A stretch of DNA of 7,806 bases from Elusimicrobiota bacterium (GTDB taxonomy: Bacteria; Elusimicrobiota; Elusimicrobia; 2-02-FULL-39-32): positions 1 through 7,806 of the forward strand of contig JAHFBY010000065.1 of the NCBI GenBank assembly GCA_023249835.1. The letters run 5' to 3'. The notes beneath the pieces are model-generated. The model made no database searches, was not told the origin of the DNA, and saw nothing but the letters and a program-made list of their open reading frames with translations. This document shows, piece after piece, positions 1-7,227 of the stretch. The position numbers and the translations under genes were made by a program. Position 1 is the first letter of the stretch. Each line of letters opens with the position of its first letter.

Positions 1-819
1 TTAACCGGCTCTTTCCAAAAACTGCCCGATGCCATACATGACGCGATGCGGCGCAACCTCAAAGACTATCTGTTCGTTGGCGGGATGCCCGAAGCTGTAA
101 AAGTTTTTAGTGAAAAAAATTCCATTAGGGAGTGCTTAGAAATCCACCGAAATATAATCCATTCCTTTAAAGATGACTTTGCAAAGTATGCGCCTCGCGC
201 GGATAAGAGCTGTATGGAGCAAGTCTTTGAATCCACAGCTCAATCCGTAGGGCAGACAATCAAATATTCCCGGTTAGCGCAAAACTATTCAAATATCACT
301 TTGCGCAAAGCGTTTCATTTGTTGACGCGGGCGCAGGTTATAAGCCCTGTCTACTCTGCTTCAGCGCAAGGGCTGCCTTTGGGAGCCGGCGCCAACACTA
401 AGAGTTTTAAAGCATTGTTGGTAGATATAGGACTCATGCAAAGCCTTTGTGATATCCATATTGAAAAAGAATATAGAAAAGATGATTTTTTAGATATCTA
501 CCGCGGGGCTTTGGCTGAACAGTTCGTAGGGCAGCACCTCTTATCTTTAAAAGATAGGAATTTGTATTTTTGGACCAGAGACGCTAAAAGCTCAACCGCA
601 GAGGTGGATTATCTAACTCAAATGAACGGGGAGATCGTTCCCATTGAGGTGAAAAGCGGATCCAGCGGAAAGCTTAAAAGTTTGCATCTCTTGCTGCAAA
701 GCGCGCCGCATATCAACCGCTGTTTAGTGTTTCAAGATTCAGTTTACAGCGAAATCCCGGAGCAAAAGTTAACGTTCGTTCCGCTGTACTACGCATCGTC
801 TCTAACTCTAGAAAGATAA
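1..819 (+). CDS. AAA-type ATPase with DUF4143 domain, 3' part only (5' end outside window)
   Basis: The reading frame is open from base 1, so the gene starts upstream and the ATG at 46 is internal; 272 codons to the TAA at 817-819 are visible. What remains is the lid or winged-helix region and C-terminal domain of the ATPase plus DUF4143 family. The phrase DYLFVGGMPEAV (about residues 22-33 of the fragment) is a hallmark of the family just after the AAA module. The C-terminal part carries a PD-(D/E)XK-like nuclease signature: Glu in GALAEQFV (about residue 173), Asp in AEVDYL (203) and the E-x-K of PIEVKSG (216-218). All candidate catalytic residues are present. Full-length relatives are usually about 380-430 residues with an N-terminal Walker ATPase, which here lies outside the window. 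The biological role of the family is not established; it is common in anaerobes and apt to be transferred. The gene converges on carB and has no visible functional tie to it. Family assignment is firm, function unknown. Confidence 0.85.
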   Translation, partial: LTGSFQKLPDAIHDAMRRNLKDYLFVGGMPEAVKVFSEKNSIRECLEIHRNIIHSFKDDFAKYAPRADKSCMEQVFESTAQSVGQTIKYSRLAQNYSNITLRKAFHLLTRAQVISPVYSASAQGLPLGAGANTKSFKALLVDIGLMQSLCDIHIEKEYRKDDFLDIYRGALAEQFVGQHLLSLKDRNLYFWTRDAKSSTAEVDYLTQMNGEIVPIEVKSGSSGKLKSLHLLLQSAPHINRCLVFQDSVYSEIPEQKLTFVPLYYASSLTLER

Positions 820-856
820 AGCATGAGGCAGACACGCCCACTTACATACCATTTGC

Positions 857-879
857 AAAACCAGGGTTTAATTTTTTTT
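857..879 (+). terminator. Weak possible intrinsic terminator after the DUF4143 gene
   Basis: A short stem AAAC/GTTT around CAGG (858-869) is followed by a run of eight T (872-879) in the 79-base gap between the convergent genes. The stem is only about four base pairs and AT-rich, so termination would be inefficient. No better stem plus T-run exists here on either strand, so carAB transcription has no clear terminator within the gap. Confidence 0.25.
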
Positions 880-898
880 GCGAAAGATAGGAAAACGA

Positions 899-3800
899 TT
901 AATTTTTGGTGTAGAAGTCTTGCAGGGAACGGACTGTGAGTCGGGACGCCCCGCCTTTAATTAGGATGCTGAGACTTTCTTGTAGGGCGCGCAACGCGGA
1001 AAGCGTTGTAAAAATGGGCACGTGGTGGCGCAAGGCGGCGCGCCGGATTTCGTAACCGTCTGCGCGCGAGCTGCGGGTAGGCGTAGAGGTGTTCACTAAT
1101 ATTTGCACTTCCTTGTTGCCCACTAAATCTACAACGTGGGGTCGTCCTTCCGCGATCTTTTTAACTTTGTCCACGGCCAGTCCATGCTTGCAAAAATATT
1201 TAGAGGTCCCATCCGTGGCCGTTAACTTAAATCCCATTTGGTTAAGCGCTTTGGCCATCGGCAAAGCTTCGGCTTTATCTTGATCTTTAAGCGAAAAAAG
1301 AATGTTGCCGGACAAGGGAATTTTGTTGCCCGAAGCGGCTTGAGATTTGTAAAAAGATAAGGCAAACTCTTTGTCTATACCCATAACTTCACCGGTGGAT
1401 CGCATTTCCGGCGTCAGTAATACGTCTGAACCGGGGAAACTGGCCCAGGGTAGGACTGCTTCTTTAACGGCAATATTGTTGTTTTTAGTTTCCCCGTATT
1501 TCAGTGAAAATCCGTAGCTTTTTGCCAAATCTTCAATCAACTTGCCCACCATGAGCTGGGCGGCAATTTTTGCAAGAGGCACGCCCGAAGCTTTGCTGAC
1601 AAAGGGAATCGTTCGGGAAGCGCGGGGATTTACTTCTAAAATAAAAACCTTTGTCCCCTGAATCGCGTATTGTATGTTGAGCAGTCCCTTAATTTTTAAT
1701 TTTTGCGCTAAAAGCCGGGTCGTTTTGACGATTTCTGCAATTACTTTTTTGGACAGGGTTTGCGGGGGCAGGATGCAAGCCGAGTCCCCGGAGTGCACGC
1801 CCGCATGTTCAACGTGTTCCATGATCCCGCCGATATAGAGGTCTTTACCGTCTGACAAAGCGTCCACGTCCACTTCTTTAGCCGAATCCAAAAAGCGATC
1901 GATGAGGATCGGACGCTCAGGAGAGGCCATTACAGCTTGAGCCACGTAATCGGTGAGCATCCCTTCGTCATAAACGATCTGCATCCCGCGCCCGCCCAAA
2001 ACATAGGATGGACGAACCATCAAGGGGTATCCAATCTTCTTTGCCACCTGTTTGGCTTGCGGCACGGACCTGGCGTTGCCGTAAGGCGGGTGACTGATCT
2101 TTAAGCGCTTTAAGAGCGCGCCAAACCTTTGCCGGTCTTCAGAAAGGTCAATCGAGTCAGGAGTGGTGCCCAAAACTTTGACCCCGGCGTTCGCCAAAGA
2201 TAAAGTGAGGTTTAGAGGGGTTTGGCCGCCAAACTGCACGATCGCTCCCCAGGGCTTTTCTTTCTCAATAATGTTCATCACGTCTTCAAATGTCAGGGGC
2301 TCAAAATAAAGCCGGTCAGAAATATCGTAATCCGTAGAAACGGTTTCCGGATTGCAGTTGACCATGATCGTGCGGTACCCTAATTGGCTCAAAGCCATTA
2401 CCGCATGCACGCAACAATAGTCAAACTCAATGCCTTGTCCGATGCGGTTGGGTCCTCCGCCCAAAATCATGATTTTCTTTTCGTCTGAGACTTCGCCTTC
2501 ATCTTCTTCTTCGTAAGTGGAGTAAAAATAAGGGGTTACGGCAGGAAATTCTCCGGCACAGGTGTCCACAACTTTATAGGTGGGAAGCACCCCTAATTTT
2601 TTGCGCAAGTCTCTTACTTTAAGTTCTTGGGTTCCGGTACAATAAGCAATCTGTTTATCCGAGAAGCCGTATTGTTTGGCCTGCTTGATCAACTCTCTGC
2701 TCAGCGGTTTTTTTCTCGTTCGCAACTGATTTTCCAATTCTAATATTTCCGCAATTTGCTCTACAAACCAAGGGTCCACGCTCGAAAGAGCGGATACTTC
2801 CTCTGCCGTTAACCCAACTTGCAATCCGGCTTTAATCGAAAATATTCGCTCAGAAGTCGGGGTCCTGATTTTTTTCTTTAACGATTCCAGAAAATCTTTA
2901 AAAGCCGCGCTGTTTTTAGTTTTATTCTTTAAAACTTCTTCGACTTCTTTAACTTCCGCTTTTCCGTCCGCCCCCAATCCGTCGCGCCCGATTTCCAGGC
3001 CGCGTATGGCTTTTTGCAACGCCTCTTTAAAAGTCCGGCCAATGGCCATGACCTCGCCCACGGATTTCATTTGGGTGTTCAATGTTTGGTCCGTGCCGGC
3101 AAATTTTTCAAAAGCGAAACGCGGCACTTTGACCACGCAATAGTCAATCGTAGGTTCAAAACAAGCGGGCGTTTTCCGGGTGATGTCGTTAGAAATCTCA
3201 TCTAAGCGATAGCCAATAGCAAGTTTAGCCGCAATTTTGGCGATTGGAAAACCGGTTGCTTTGGAAGCCAGAGCTGAAGAGCGTGAAACTCTAGGGTTCA
3301 TTTCAATGACCACCACGCGCCCGTCTTTGGGGTTTACAGCAAACTGAATGTTGGATCCGCCTGTTTCCACTCCAATCGCGCGAATGCAGACGAAGGCCAT
3401 GTCGCGCAGTCGTTGATACTCTTTATCGGTTAAAGTTTGAGCCGGCGCCACGGTAATGGAATCTCCGGTGTGCACGCCCATAGGGTCAAAATTTTCAATG
3501 GAACAGATGATGACGCAGTTGTCAAAGGAGTCCCGCATCACTTCCAGTTCATACTCTTTCCAGCCTAAAACTGATTCTTCAATCAGGATTTCCTTAATAG
3601 GGCTCAAGTCCAAAGCCCGGGTTGCCGCGTCAATGAATTCTTCGCGCGAATAAATAATAGAGGACCCGCTTCCTCCCAGCGTAAAGGACGCGCGAATGAT
3701 GAGGGGGAACCCAATGTTTTTGGCAATTTCTTCGGCCTCGTTCAAATTGTACGCAATGCCGGACTTGGGGACTTCTAGACCGGCTTTGATCATGGTTTCT

Positions 3801-4198
3801 TTAAATAATTTGCGGTCTTCTGCCTTTTGAATGGAATCGAGTTTAGCGCCGATCAGTTCCACGCCATATTTCTTTAAAATGCCTTTTTCTGCCAATTCCA
3901 CAGCCAGGTTAAGCGCGGTTTGTCCGCCTAAAGTCGGCAGGATAGCCTCGGGCTTTTCCCGTTCAATGACTTTTTCTAGGAATTCTAAACTGAGCGGTTC
4001 CACGTAGGTAGCGTCCGCCAGCTCCGGGTCAGTCATAATGGTTGCGGGATTAGAGTTGATCAAAACCACCCTAAAACCTTCGCTTTTTAGGGCCCTTAAT
4101 GCCTGGGTCCCGGAATAGTCAAATTCACAGGCTTGTCCAATGACAATGGGGCCGGAGCCAATGATGAGTATAGTTTTAATGTCTGTTCTTTTGGGCAT
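899..4198 (-). CDS. carB: Carbamoyl-phosphate synthase, large (ATP-grasp) subunit
   Basis: CarB makes carbamoyl phosphate from ammonia (delivered by CarA), bicarbonate and two ATP, in the cytoplasm, for pyrimidine and arginine synthesis. At 1099 residues it is slightly longer than E. coli CarB (1073). Domain order is complete: first ATP-grasp half (about 1-400; [17 protein letters not shown] near 14-30, EMNPRVSR 299-306), oligomerisation domain (about 405-555), second ATP-grasp half (about 575-945; [17 protein letters not shown] 580-596, EVNPRASR 855-862) and a C-terminal MGS-like allosteric domain (about 960-1099). In the last domain, residues corresponding to UMP-contacting positions of the E. 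coli enzyme are kept (threonines of TATDGTS, asparagine of LVNTS), so UMP feedback is plausible. The start [14 protein letters not shown] is the family start. Its ATG follows the carA stop by two bases (TAA-TT-ATG) with no Shine-Dalgarno sequence, which points to translational coupling. No frameshift or lost motif seen. Confidence 0.98.
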   Translation of the reverse strand: MPKRTDIKTILIIGSGPIVIGQACEFDYSGTQALRALKSEGFRVVLINSNPATIMTDPELADATYVEPLSLEFLEKVIEREKPEAILPTLGGQTALNLAVELAEKGILKKYGVELIGAKLDSIQKAEDRKLFKETMIKAGLEVPKSGIAYNLNEAEEIAKNIGFPLIIRASFTLGGSGSSIIYSREEFIDAATRALDLSPIKEILIEESVLGWKEYELEVMRDSFDNCVIICSIENFDPMGVHTGDSITVAPAQTLTDKEYQRLRDMAFVCIRAIGVETGGSNIQFAVNPKDGRVVVIEMNPRVSRSSALASKATGFPIAKIAAKLAIGYRLDEISNDITRKTPACFEPTIDYCVVKVPRFAFEKFAGTDQTLNTQMKSVGEVMAIGRTFKEALQKAIRGLEIGRDGLGADGKAEVKEVEEVLKNKTKNSAAFKDFLESLKKKIRTPTSERIFSIKAGLQVGLTAEEVSALSSVDPWFVEQIAEILELENQLRTRKKPLSRELIKQAKQYGFSDKQIAYCTGTQELKVRDLRKKLGVLPTYKVVDTCAGEFPAVTPYFYSTYEEEDEGEVSDEKKIMILGGGPNRIGQGIEFDYCCVHAVMALSQLGYRTIMVNCNPETVSTDYDISDRLYFEPLTFEDVMNIIEKEKPWGAIVQFGGQTPLNLTLSLANAGVKVLGTTPDSIDLSEDRQRFGALLKRLKISHPPYGNARSVPQAKQVAKKIGYPLMVRPSYVLGGRGMQIVYDEGMLTDYVAQAVMASPERPILIDRFLDSAKEVDVDALSDGKDLYIGGIMEHVEHAGVHSGDSACILPPQTLSKKVIAEIVKTTRLLAQKLKIKGLLNIQYAIQGTKVFILEVNPRASRTIPFVSKASGVPLAKIAAQLMVGKLIEDLAKSYGFSLKYGETKNNNIAVKEAVLPWASFPGSDVLLTPEMRSTGEVMGIDKEFALSFYKSQAASGNKIPLSGNILFSLKDQDKAEALPMAKALNQMGFKLTATDGTSKYFCKHGLAVDKVKKIAEGRPHVVDLVGNKEVQILVNTSTPTRSSRADGYEIRRAALRHHVPIFTTLSALRALQESLSILIKGGASRLTVRSLQDFYTKN

Positions 4199-4200
4199 AA

Positions 4201-5379
4201 TTAAATTAAGCTTTGTTCTAAGCGTTTGCCCCTATATTTTTTGATCTTATCGATAAATCGGTCAAATAGGTAGCTTGAATCGTGCGGTCCGCCGGAAGAT
4301 TCTGGATGGTACTGCACGGAAAATACCGGGAGCTTTTTGTGGGTTAACCCTTCCAAGGTATTGTCGTTTAAATTAATATGAGTGGCCAAGAGATCACTGC
4401 CCAGTGAGTTGGGGTCAACGGCAAACCCGTGATTTTGCACTGTAATCTCTATTTTTCCGGTGGCGAGGTCTTTAACCGGATGGTTGCAACCGCGATGCCC
4501 AAATTTTAATTTATAAGTTTTTGCTCCCAGGGCCAGGCCCAGGAGTTGATGTCCTAAACAAATTCCAAAAATCGGAATTTGTTTCCCGTTTTGTTCCATG
4601 GAACTGATCAGGCTCTGAATTGTTTGGGTGGCATAAGTCACTGCCGCGGGATCGCCCGGACCATTGGACAACATGATCCCGTCCGGCTCCTGGGCCAGGA
4701 TTTCCTTATAAGTTGTTTGGGCGGGCACAACTCTCACGCTGCATCCGCGGTTCGCCAAAGAGCGCAGGATGTTGTGTTTAATCCCAAAATCCATGATCAC
4801 AACGCGAAAGGGACGCGCTGCCCGCTTTACGGATGATTTTCCGTTGCCCCATCTCCATTCCGGAACCTCCCAATCATAGGCTGATTTGCAGGTGACTTCT
4901 TTGGCCAGGTCTAACCCATCCATTTTGGGAAATTGGCTTAATTTTTTCTTTAAGCGGGTCAAGTTAGAGTCAGTGGTGGACAGGATGCCGCGCATAGCGC
5001 CCACATCGCGGATATGTTTAGTAAACGCGCGCGTGTCCAATCCCGAAATGGCCGGCACGCCGCGTGCTTTTAAAAAATCTTGCAGGCTTTGCTGGGCGCG
5101 CCAATTAGAGTGCCTCCGGCTAAACTCCTTGACCGCCAATCCCTCGCAATGACAGGCCGCTGATTCCATGTCCTCAGTATTGGTTCCTACGTTGCCGATG
5201 TGCGGTTCGGTCATGAGGATGATTTGCCCTTTATAGGAAGGGTCGCTCAGAATTTCTTGATAACCGGACAGAGAGGTGTTGAACACGACCTCCCCCATTT
5301 TTTCAACGGGAGCTCCGAAAGATTCACCTTGCGCGTAAAGGCCTGATTCTAAAACTAGGATGGCGTTTCTTTTCTGCAT
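4201..5379 (-). CDS. carA: Carbamoyl-phosphate synthase, small (glutamine amidotransferase) subunit
   Basis: CarA hydrolyses glutamine and channels ammonia to CarB. Length (392 residues) is normal. The N-terminal CPSase small-chain domain (about 1-185) has [17 protein letters not shown] (33-49) and PHIGNVGTN (59-67). The class I glutamine amidotransferase domain (about 190-380) has the nucleophile Cys274 in GICLGHQ and the His358/Glu360 pair in QYHPES, so the triad is intact. Local departures from the usual pattern are Glu58 in MTEPHIGN, where most CarA have Tyr, and SSGGPHD (361-367) in place of ASPGPHD. The start is fixed: an in-frame TAA lies at 5395-5397, only 15 bases upstream, and the protein begins in register with E. 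coli CarA. There is no Shine-Dalgarno sequence, and the predicted 5' leader is only about 21 bases. First gene of a carA-carB operon divergent from the PII gene. Confidence 0.98.
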   Translation of the reverse strand: MQKRNAILVLESGLYAQGESFGAPVEKMGEVVFNTSLSGYQEILSDPSYKGQIILMTEPHIGNVGTNTEDMESAACHCEGLAVKEFSRRHSNWRAQQSLQDFLKARGVPAISGLDTRAFTKHIRDVGAMRGILSTTDSNLTRLKKKLSQFPKMDGLDLAKEVTCKSAYDWEVPEWRWGNGKSSVKRAARPFRVVIMDFGIKHNILRSLANRGCSVRVVPAQTTYKEILAQEPDGIMLSNGPGDPAAVTYATQTIQSLISSMEQNGKQIPIFGICLGHQLLGLALGAKTYKLKFGHRGCNHPVKDLATGKIEITVQNHGFAVDPNSLGSDLLATHINLNDNTLEGLTHKKLPVFSVQYHPESSGGPHDSSYLFDRFIDKIKKYRGKRLEQSLI

Positions 5380-5406
5380 ATCATTATGAATTATTTATCC
5401 CAAACT

Positions 5407-5412
5407 ATTATA
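5407..5412 (-). promoter_or_regulatory. carAB promoter, extended -10 element
   Basis: On the minus strand this reads TATAAT, preceded by TGC, giving the extended -10 form TGnTATAAT. The expected -35 position (about 5430-5436) offers only CTTTTT or ACTTTT, a poor match, which is typical of extended -10 promoters. The transcription start would fall near 5400, about 21 bases before the carA ATG. The predicted -35 zone touches the -35 of the opposing PII promoter. Confidence 0.6.
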
Positions 5413-5464
5413 GCAAAAAAAATATAATAAAAAAGTTGACAAGCAGTAACATATAAAATATACT
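5413..5464 (+). promoter_or_regulatory. Promoter of the PII-porin operon (UP-like tract, -35, -10)
   Basis: A near-consensus sigma-70-type promoter: TTGACA at 5436-5441, exactly 17 bases, then TATACT at 5459-5464. Directly upstream, 5413-5434 is almost pure A/T with A-runs, resembling an UP element. The start site would be about 5470-5472, leaving a roughly 150-base leader before the GTG at 5624. Nothing in it resembles a sigma-54 -24/-12 promoter. Confidence 0.75.
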
Positions 5465-5469
5465 AACAT

Positions 5470-5623
5470 TCCGTTGTAATTCCCAAGAACAAAGACGTTC
5501 GAACGGCGCAGCAAAGTTGCTGAATGTGATCCCAAGTTCGTTTTGGGGGTTGTGTGCAGACGATTTGCCTGTCTTATTGCAGTGGAGGTGAAAAGTCTTA
5601 ATTTTGCAGCGAGGACTAAAACC
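5470..5623 (+). promoter_or_regulatory. Long structured 5' leader of the PII gene, candidate RNA regulator
   Basis: About 150 untranslated bases lie between the predicted start site and the GTG. Several stems can be drawn: GAAC/GTTC (5487-5490 with 5497-5500) closing a six-base loop AAAGAC; CAGC/GCTG (5509-5512 with 5519-5522) closing a six-base loop AAAGTT; CCCAA/TTGGG (5531-5535 with 5543-5547); and AGAC/GTCT (5558-5561 with 5571-5574). The first two loops both start with A and have G at position 4. There is no stem followed by a T-run, so no intrinsic terminator is evident. The ribosome binding site GAGG (5611-5614) could be partly paired with 5517-5522. I recognise no catalogued riboswitch. 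The length and stems suggest regulation; mechanism unproven. Confidence 0.45.
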
Positions 5624-5944
5624 GTGAAAAAAATTGAGTGCATTGTTAAAGGGGAAAAACTAGACGCCGTGATTGAGTCTCTGCGCATCAATGGCGTTCC
5701 CGGTGTGACCGTGACCGAAGTTCGAGGTTTTGGCACGCAAAGAGAAGTTTCGCCGGAACCGGTGTTAAAGCCAAAAGTGAAGTTAGAAATTTATTGCGAT
5801 GATGCGCAATCTGAAGCTTTGGTTAAAAACATTACTGAAGTGGGTAGAGCCGGCCAAATGGGAGACGGCAAAATTGCGATCATTGATGTGGAAAACTTGA
5901 TCCGAATCCGTACCGGCCAAGAAAACACAAAGGCGCTTTATTAA
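5624..5944 (+). CDS. PII-family nitrogen regulatory protein with a shortened T-loop (GlnB/GlnK-like)
   Basis: PII proteins are cytoplasmic trimers that bind ATP/ADP and 2-oxoglutarate and control enzymes, transporters or regulators by contact through the T-loop. The start is GTG at 5624, giving MKKIECIVKGEKLD in register with E. coli GlnB; GAGG lies nine bases upstream. The frame is open further upstream, but that part does not resemble PII. Length is 106 residues against 112 in GlnB. Conserved: TVTEVRGFGTQ (29-39, Gln39 contacts Mg/2-oxoglutarate), Lys51 (equivalent of Lys58), the B-loop AGQMGDGK (76-83, Lys83 = Lys90) and RIRTG (94-98; Arg94 and Arg96 = Arg101 and Arg103). Odd: between GFG and PKVK the T-loop is seven residues short, and the Tyr51 uridylylation segment is absent. 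The loop is instead proline- and acid-containing (about 38-48). Ligand sensing looks intact; uridylylation and standard partner docking do not. First gene of an operon with the downstream porin. GlnB versus GlnK cannot be decided. Confidence 0.92.
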   Translation: MKKIECIVKGEKLDAVIESLRINGVPGVTVTEVRGFGTQREVSPEPVLKPKVKLEIYCDDAQSEALVKNITEVGRAGQMGDGKIAIIDVENLIRIRTGQENTKALY

Positions 5945-5986
5945 TTAAGGAAAGTTGTTTTAAATGAGTTGTACGAACAAAAAAAT

Positions 5987-5993
5987 AAGGAGG
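5987..5993 (+). promoter_or_regulatory. Strong ribosome binding site of the porin gene
   Basis: AAGGAGG lies seven bases before the ATG at 6001 and fixes that start. It is a full anti-16S match, unlike the upstream regions of carA, carB and the thioredoxin gene in this window. This suggests high translation of the porin. Confidence 0.9.
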
Positions 5994-6000
5994 AAGTAAA

Positions 6001-7137
6001 ATGATAGGAGAAAACAGTAACAACAATAAGACGTCTTTTGCGGTCTGCATGCGGACCTTGGCGCTTTCCATGGCGTTATTGCCGTCGGTAAGTTTGGTGC
6101 GCGCAGAAATGCCTAAGATAACCGGGTTTGTGGATACCACCTATAATTATAATTTTAATAGGCCGGCTTCCACCTCTACAGCGTTTCGGAGCTATGACAA
6201 CGCGGCTAACACCATACTCTTAAACAATGCGCAGCTCAATATTTCGGGCAGCGTAGGCGAAAATACAGGATATGTTATTGAGCCCAGCTTCGGTTCGGAC
6301 GCGGCGCTTAACACTTCTGCCGGTTCCGGCGCAGCGGACGACTTTGATTTGCAAGAAGCTTATATCACCTACAAAGTGCCTAATGCTCCGATTGATTTTA
6401 AAGCGGGTAAATTTGTTACTTTGGAAGGTATCGAAGTGATTGAATCAAAGGACAATTTTCTCATCAGCCGCGGTTTCCTGTTTGGCTTGGCAGAAAACTA
6501 TACCAACATCGGCGCCATGACGACCGTGTCCGCTCCTAAAATCGTTTCTTTAAGCGTGGGTATGATCAACGGCTGGGACGTGATGCGCGACAATAATACC
6601 GGCAAATCTTTGATCAGCAAAATCGGCTTGAATTTCGGAGATATGTTAAACGGTGGATTCGTGGTTTACTATGGACCGGAAAAGTCAGGAAACACGAACG
6701 ATCAAAGGTTTTCCTTTGACAGCACCTGGTTTTCTAAACCTTGCGATAAATTAACTTTAGCGCTCCAGTTTAATGCCGGCACTGAAGAAAAGTCGGCTGC
6801 TGCAGGAACGGTTAATGCAGGTGGTTTATCCCATTGGTATGGAGCCTCATTTCAACCCAAAATTAAGTTGTGCGATCGCACCAGTTTAGGCGCGCGTTAT
6901 GAGTGGTTTCAAAGCTTAGACGGAGACCGCGCTACCTCTGCGAACGCCCTTGTTCCACCAGGCATAGTGCTGCAAAACTTGAGCATTGCTCCAACCTTGA
7001 ACTTGACTGAAAGCTTAATGTTCCGGGTAGAATATCGCTATGATTGGTCTTCTCAAGTTGCGTTTGAGACTGCTGACGGCAGCTTTTCTAACTCAACTCA
7101 GAACACCCTTAGTTCCCAGGTTATTTACAGCTTCTAA
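6001..7137 (+). CDS. Outer-membrane beta-barrel porin-like protein (bbp2/OmpL-like family)
   Basis: The 378-residue protein has a Sec signal peptide with an unusually long polar n-region (1-17), a hydrophobic core (about 18-33) and likely cleavage after VRA at 35. The strong ribosome binding site supports the first ATG over Met17. The mature part alternates polar and apolar residues in beta-hairpins. It contains the segment DLQEAYITYKVP...FKAGKFVTLEGIEVIES (about 116-149), then SRGFLFGLAENYTNIG (156-171) and MINGWDVMRDNNTGKS (188-203), which I recognise as the pattern of putative beta-barrel porin-2. It ends in QVIYSF; the C-terminal aromatic is the usual BAM signal. Likely role is solute passage through the outer membrane; substrate unknown. 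It follows the PII gene by 56 bases without a clear promoter or terminator between, so co-transcription is likely. Two cysteines (248, 291) sit in equivalent turn motifs PCDKL and LCDRT. Other barrel families are possible but less likely. Confidence 0.82.
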   Translation: MIGENSNNNKTSFAVCMRTLALSMALLPSVSLVRAEMPKITGFVDTTYNYNFNRPASTSTAFRSYDNAANTILLNNAQLNISGSVGENTGYVIEPSFGSDAALNTSAGSGAADDFDLQEAYITYKVPNAPIDFKAGKFVTLEGIEVIESKDNFLISRGFLFGLAENYTNIGAMTTVSAPKIVSLSVGMINGWDVMRDNNTGKSLISKIGLNFGDMLNGGFVVYYGPEKSGNTNDQRFSFDSTWFSKPCDKLTLALQFNAGTEEKSAAAGTVNAGGLSHWYGASFQPKIKLCDRTSLGARYEWFQSLDGDRATSANALVPPGIVLQNLSIAPTLNLTESLMFRVEYRYDWSSQVAFETADGSFSNSTQNTLSSQVIYSF

Positions 7138-7168
7138 CCTAAAGTTAGTTTGAAGAATTACTAAAAAA

Positions 7169-7227
7169 GAGTTCCGGGCATTTTGGCATGTTTAATGCAG
7201 GCCATTATGCCCGGACTCATTTTTTTT
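7169..7227 (+). terminator. Intrinsic terminator after the porin gene
   Basis: GAGTTCCGGGCAT (7169-7181) pairs with ATGCCCGGACTC (7207-7218) through 12 base pairs with one bulged T, followed by eight T (7220-7227). The loop can fold further (TGG/CCA and CAT/ATG). It lies 32 bases after the porin stop and ends the PII-porin unit. Its last T residues form the start of the next promoter's -35. Confidence 0.9.

Noticed and set aside
1089..3653. Three short plus-strand open frames (1089-1283, 3014-3205, 3456-3653) inside carB
   Set aside because: They lie antisense to a fully conserved CarB, have no recognisable domain or ribosome binding site, and are best explained as shadow frames.
4579..5152. 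Two plus-strand open frames (4579-4836, 4886-5152) inside carA
   Set aside because: Antisense to intact, conserved CarA sequence with no family resemblance of their own.
5381..5389. Nine-base palindrome TCATTATGA just before carA
   Set aside because: Too short and A/T-rich to claim as an operator without conservation data.
5385..5400. ArgR operator (ARG box) at the carAB start site
   Set aside because: One half (TATGAAT) fits the TNTGAAT pattern but the second half (TATCC for ATTCA) does not; in A/T-rich DNA a half-site is uninformative.
5526..5591. Possible 21-codon leader peptide starting with GTG in the PII leader
   Set aside because: No Shine-Dalgarno sequence and no run of regulatory codons; overlaps predicted stems and is likely to be chance.
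5543..5623. N-terminal extension of PII starting at 5543
   Set aside because: The frame is open, but PII proteins begin at MKKI; the extension lies in the structured leader and has no ribosome binding site, while GTG 5624 has GAGG at nine bases.
5465..5623. Glutamine (glnA-type) riboswitch upstream of the PII gene
   Set aside because: Such RNAs do precede nitrogen genes, but the conserved core GGACGGAAGUAGG is not present, nor any other riboswitch core I know.
5395..5736. Minus-strand frame of 113 codons across the divergent control region
   Set aside because: It overlaps the carA promoter, the PII leader and the start of PII, has a low-complexity C-terminus from the A/T tract, and resembles no family.
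5880..6140. Minus-strand frame of 86 codons across the PII-porin junction
   Set aside because: Antisense to the end of PII and to the porin signal peptide; its hydrophobic look comes from the complementary reading.
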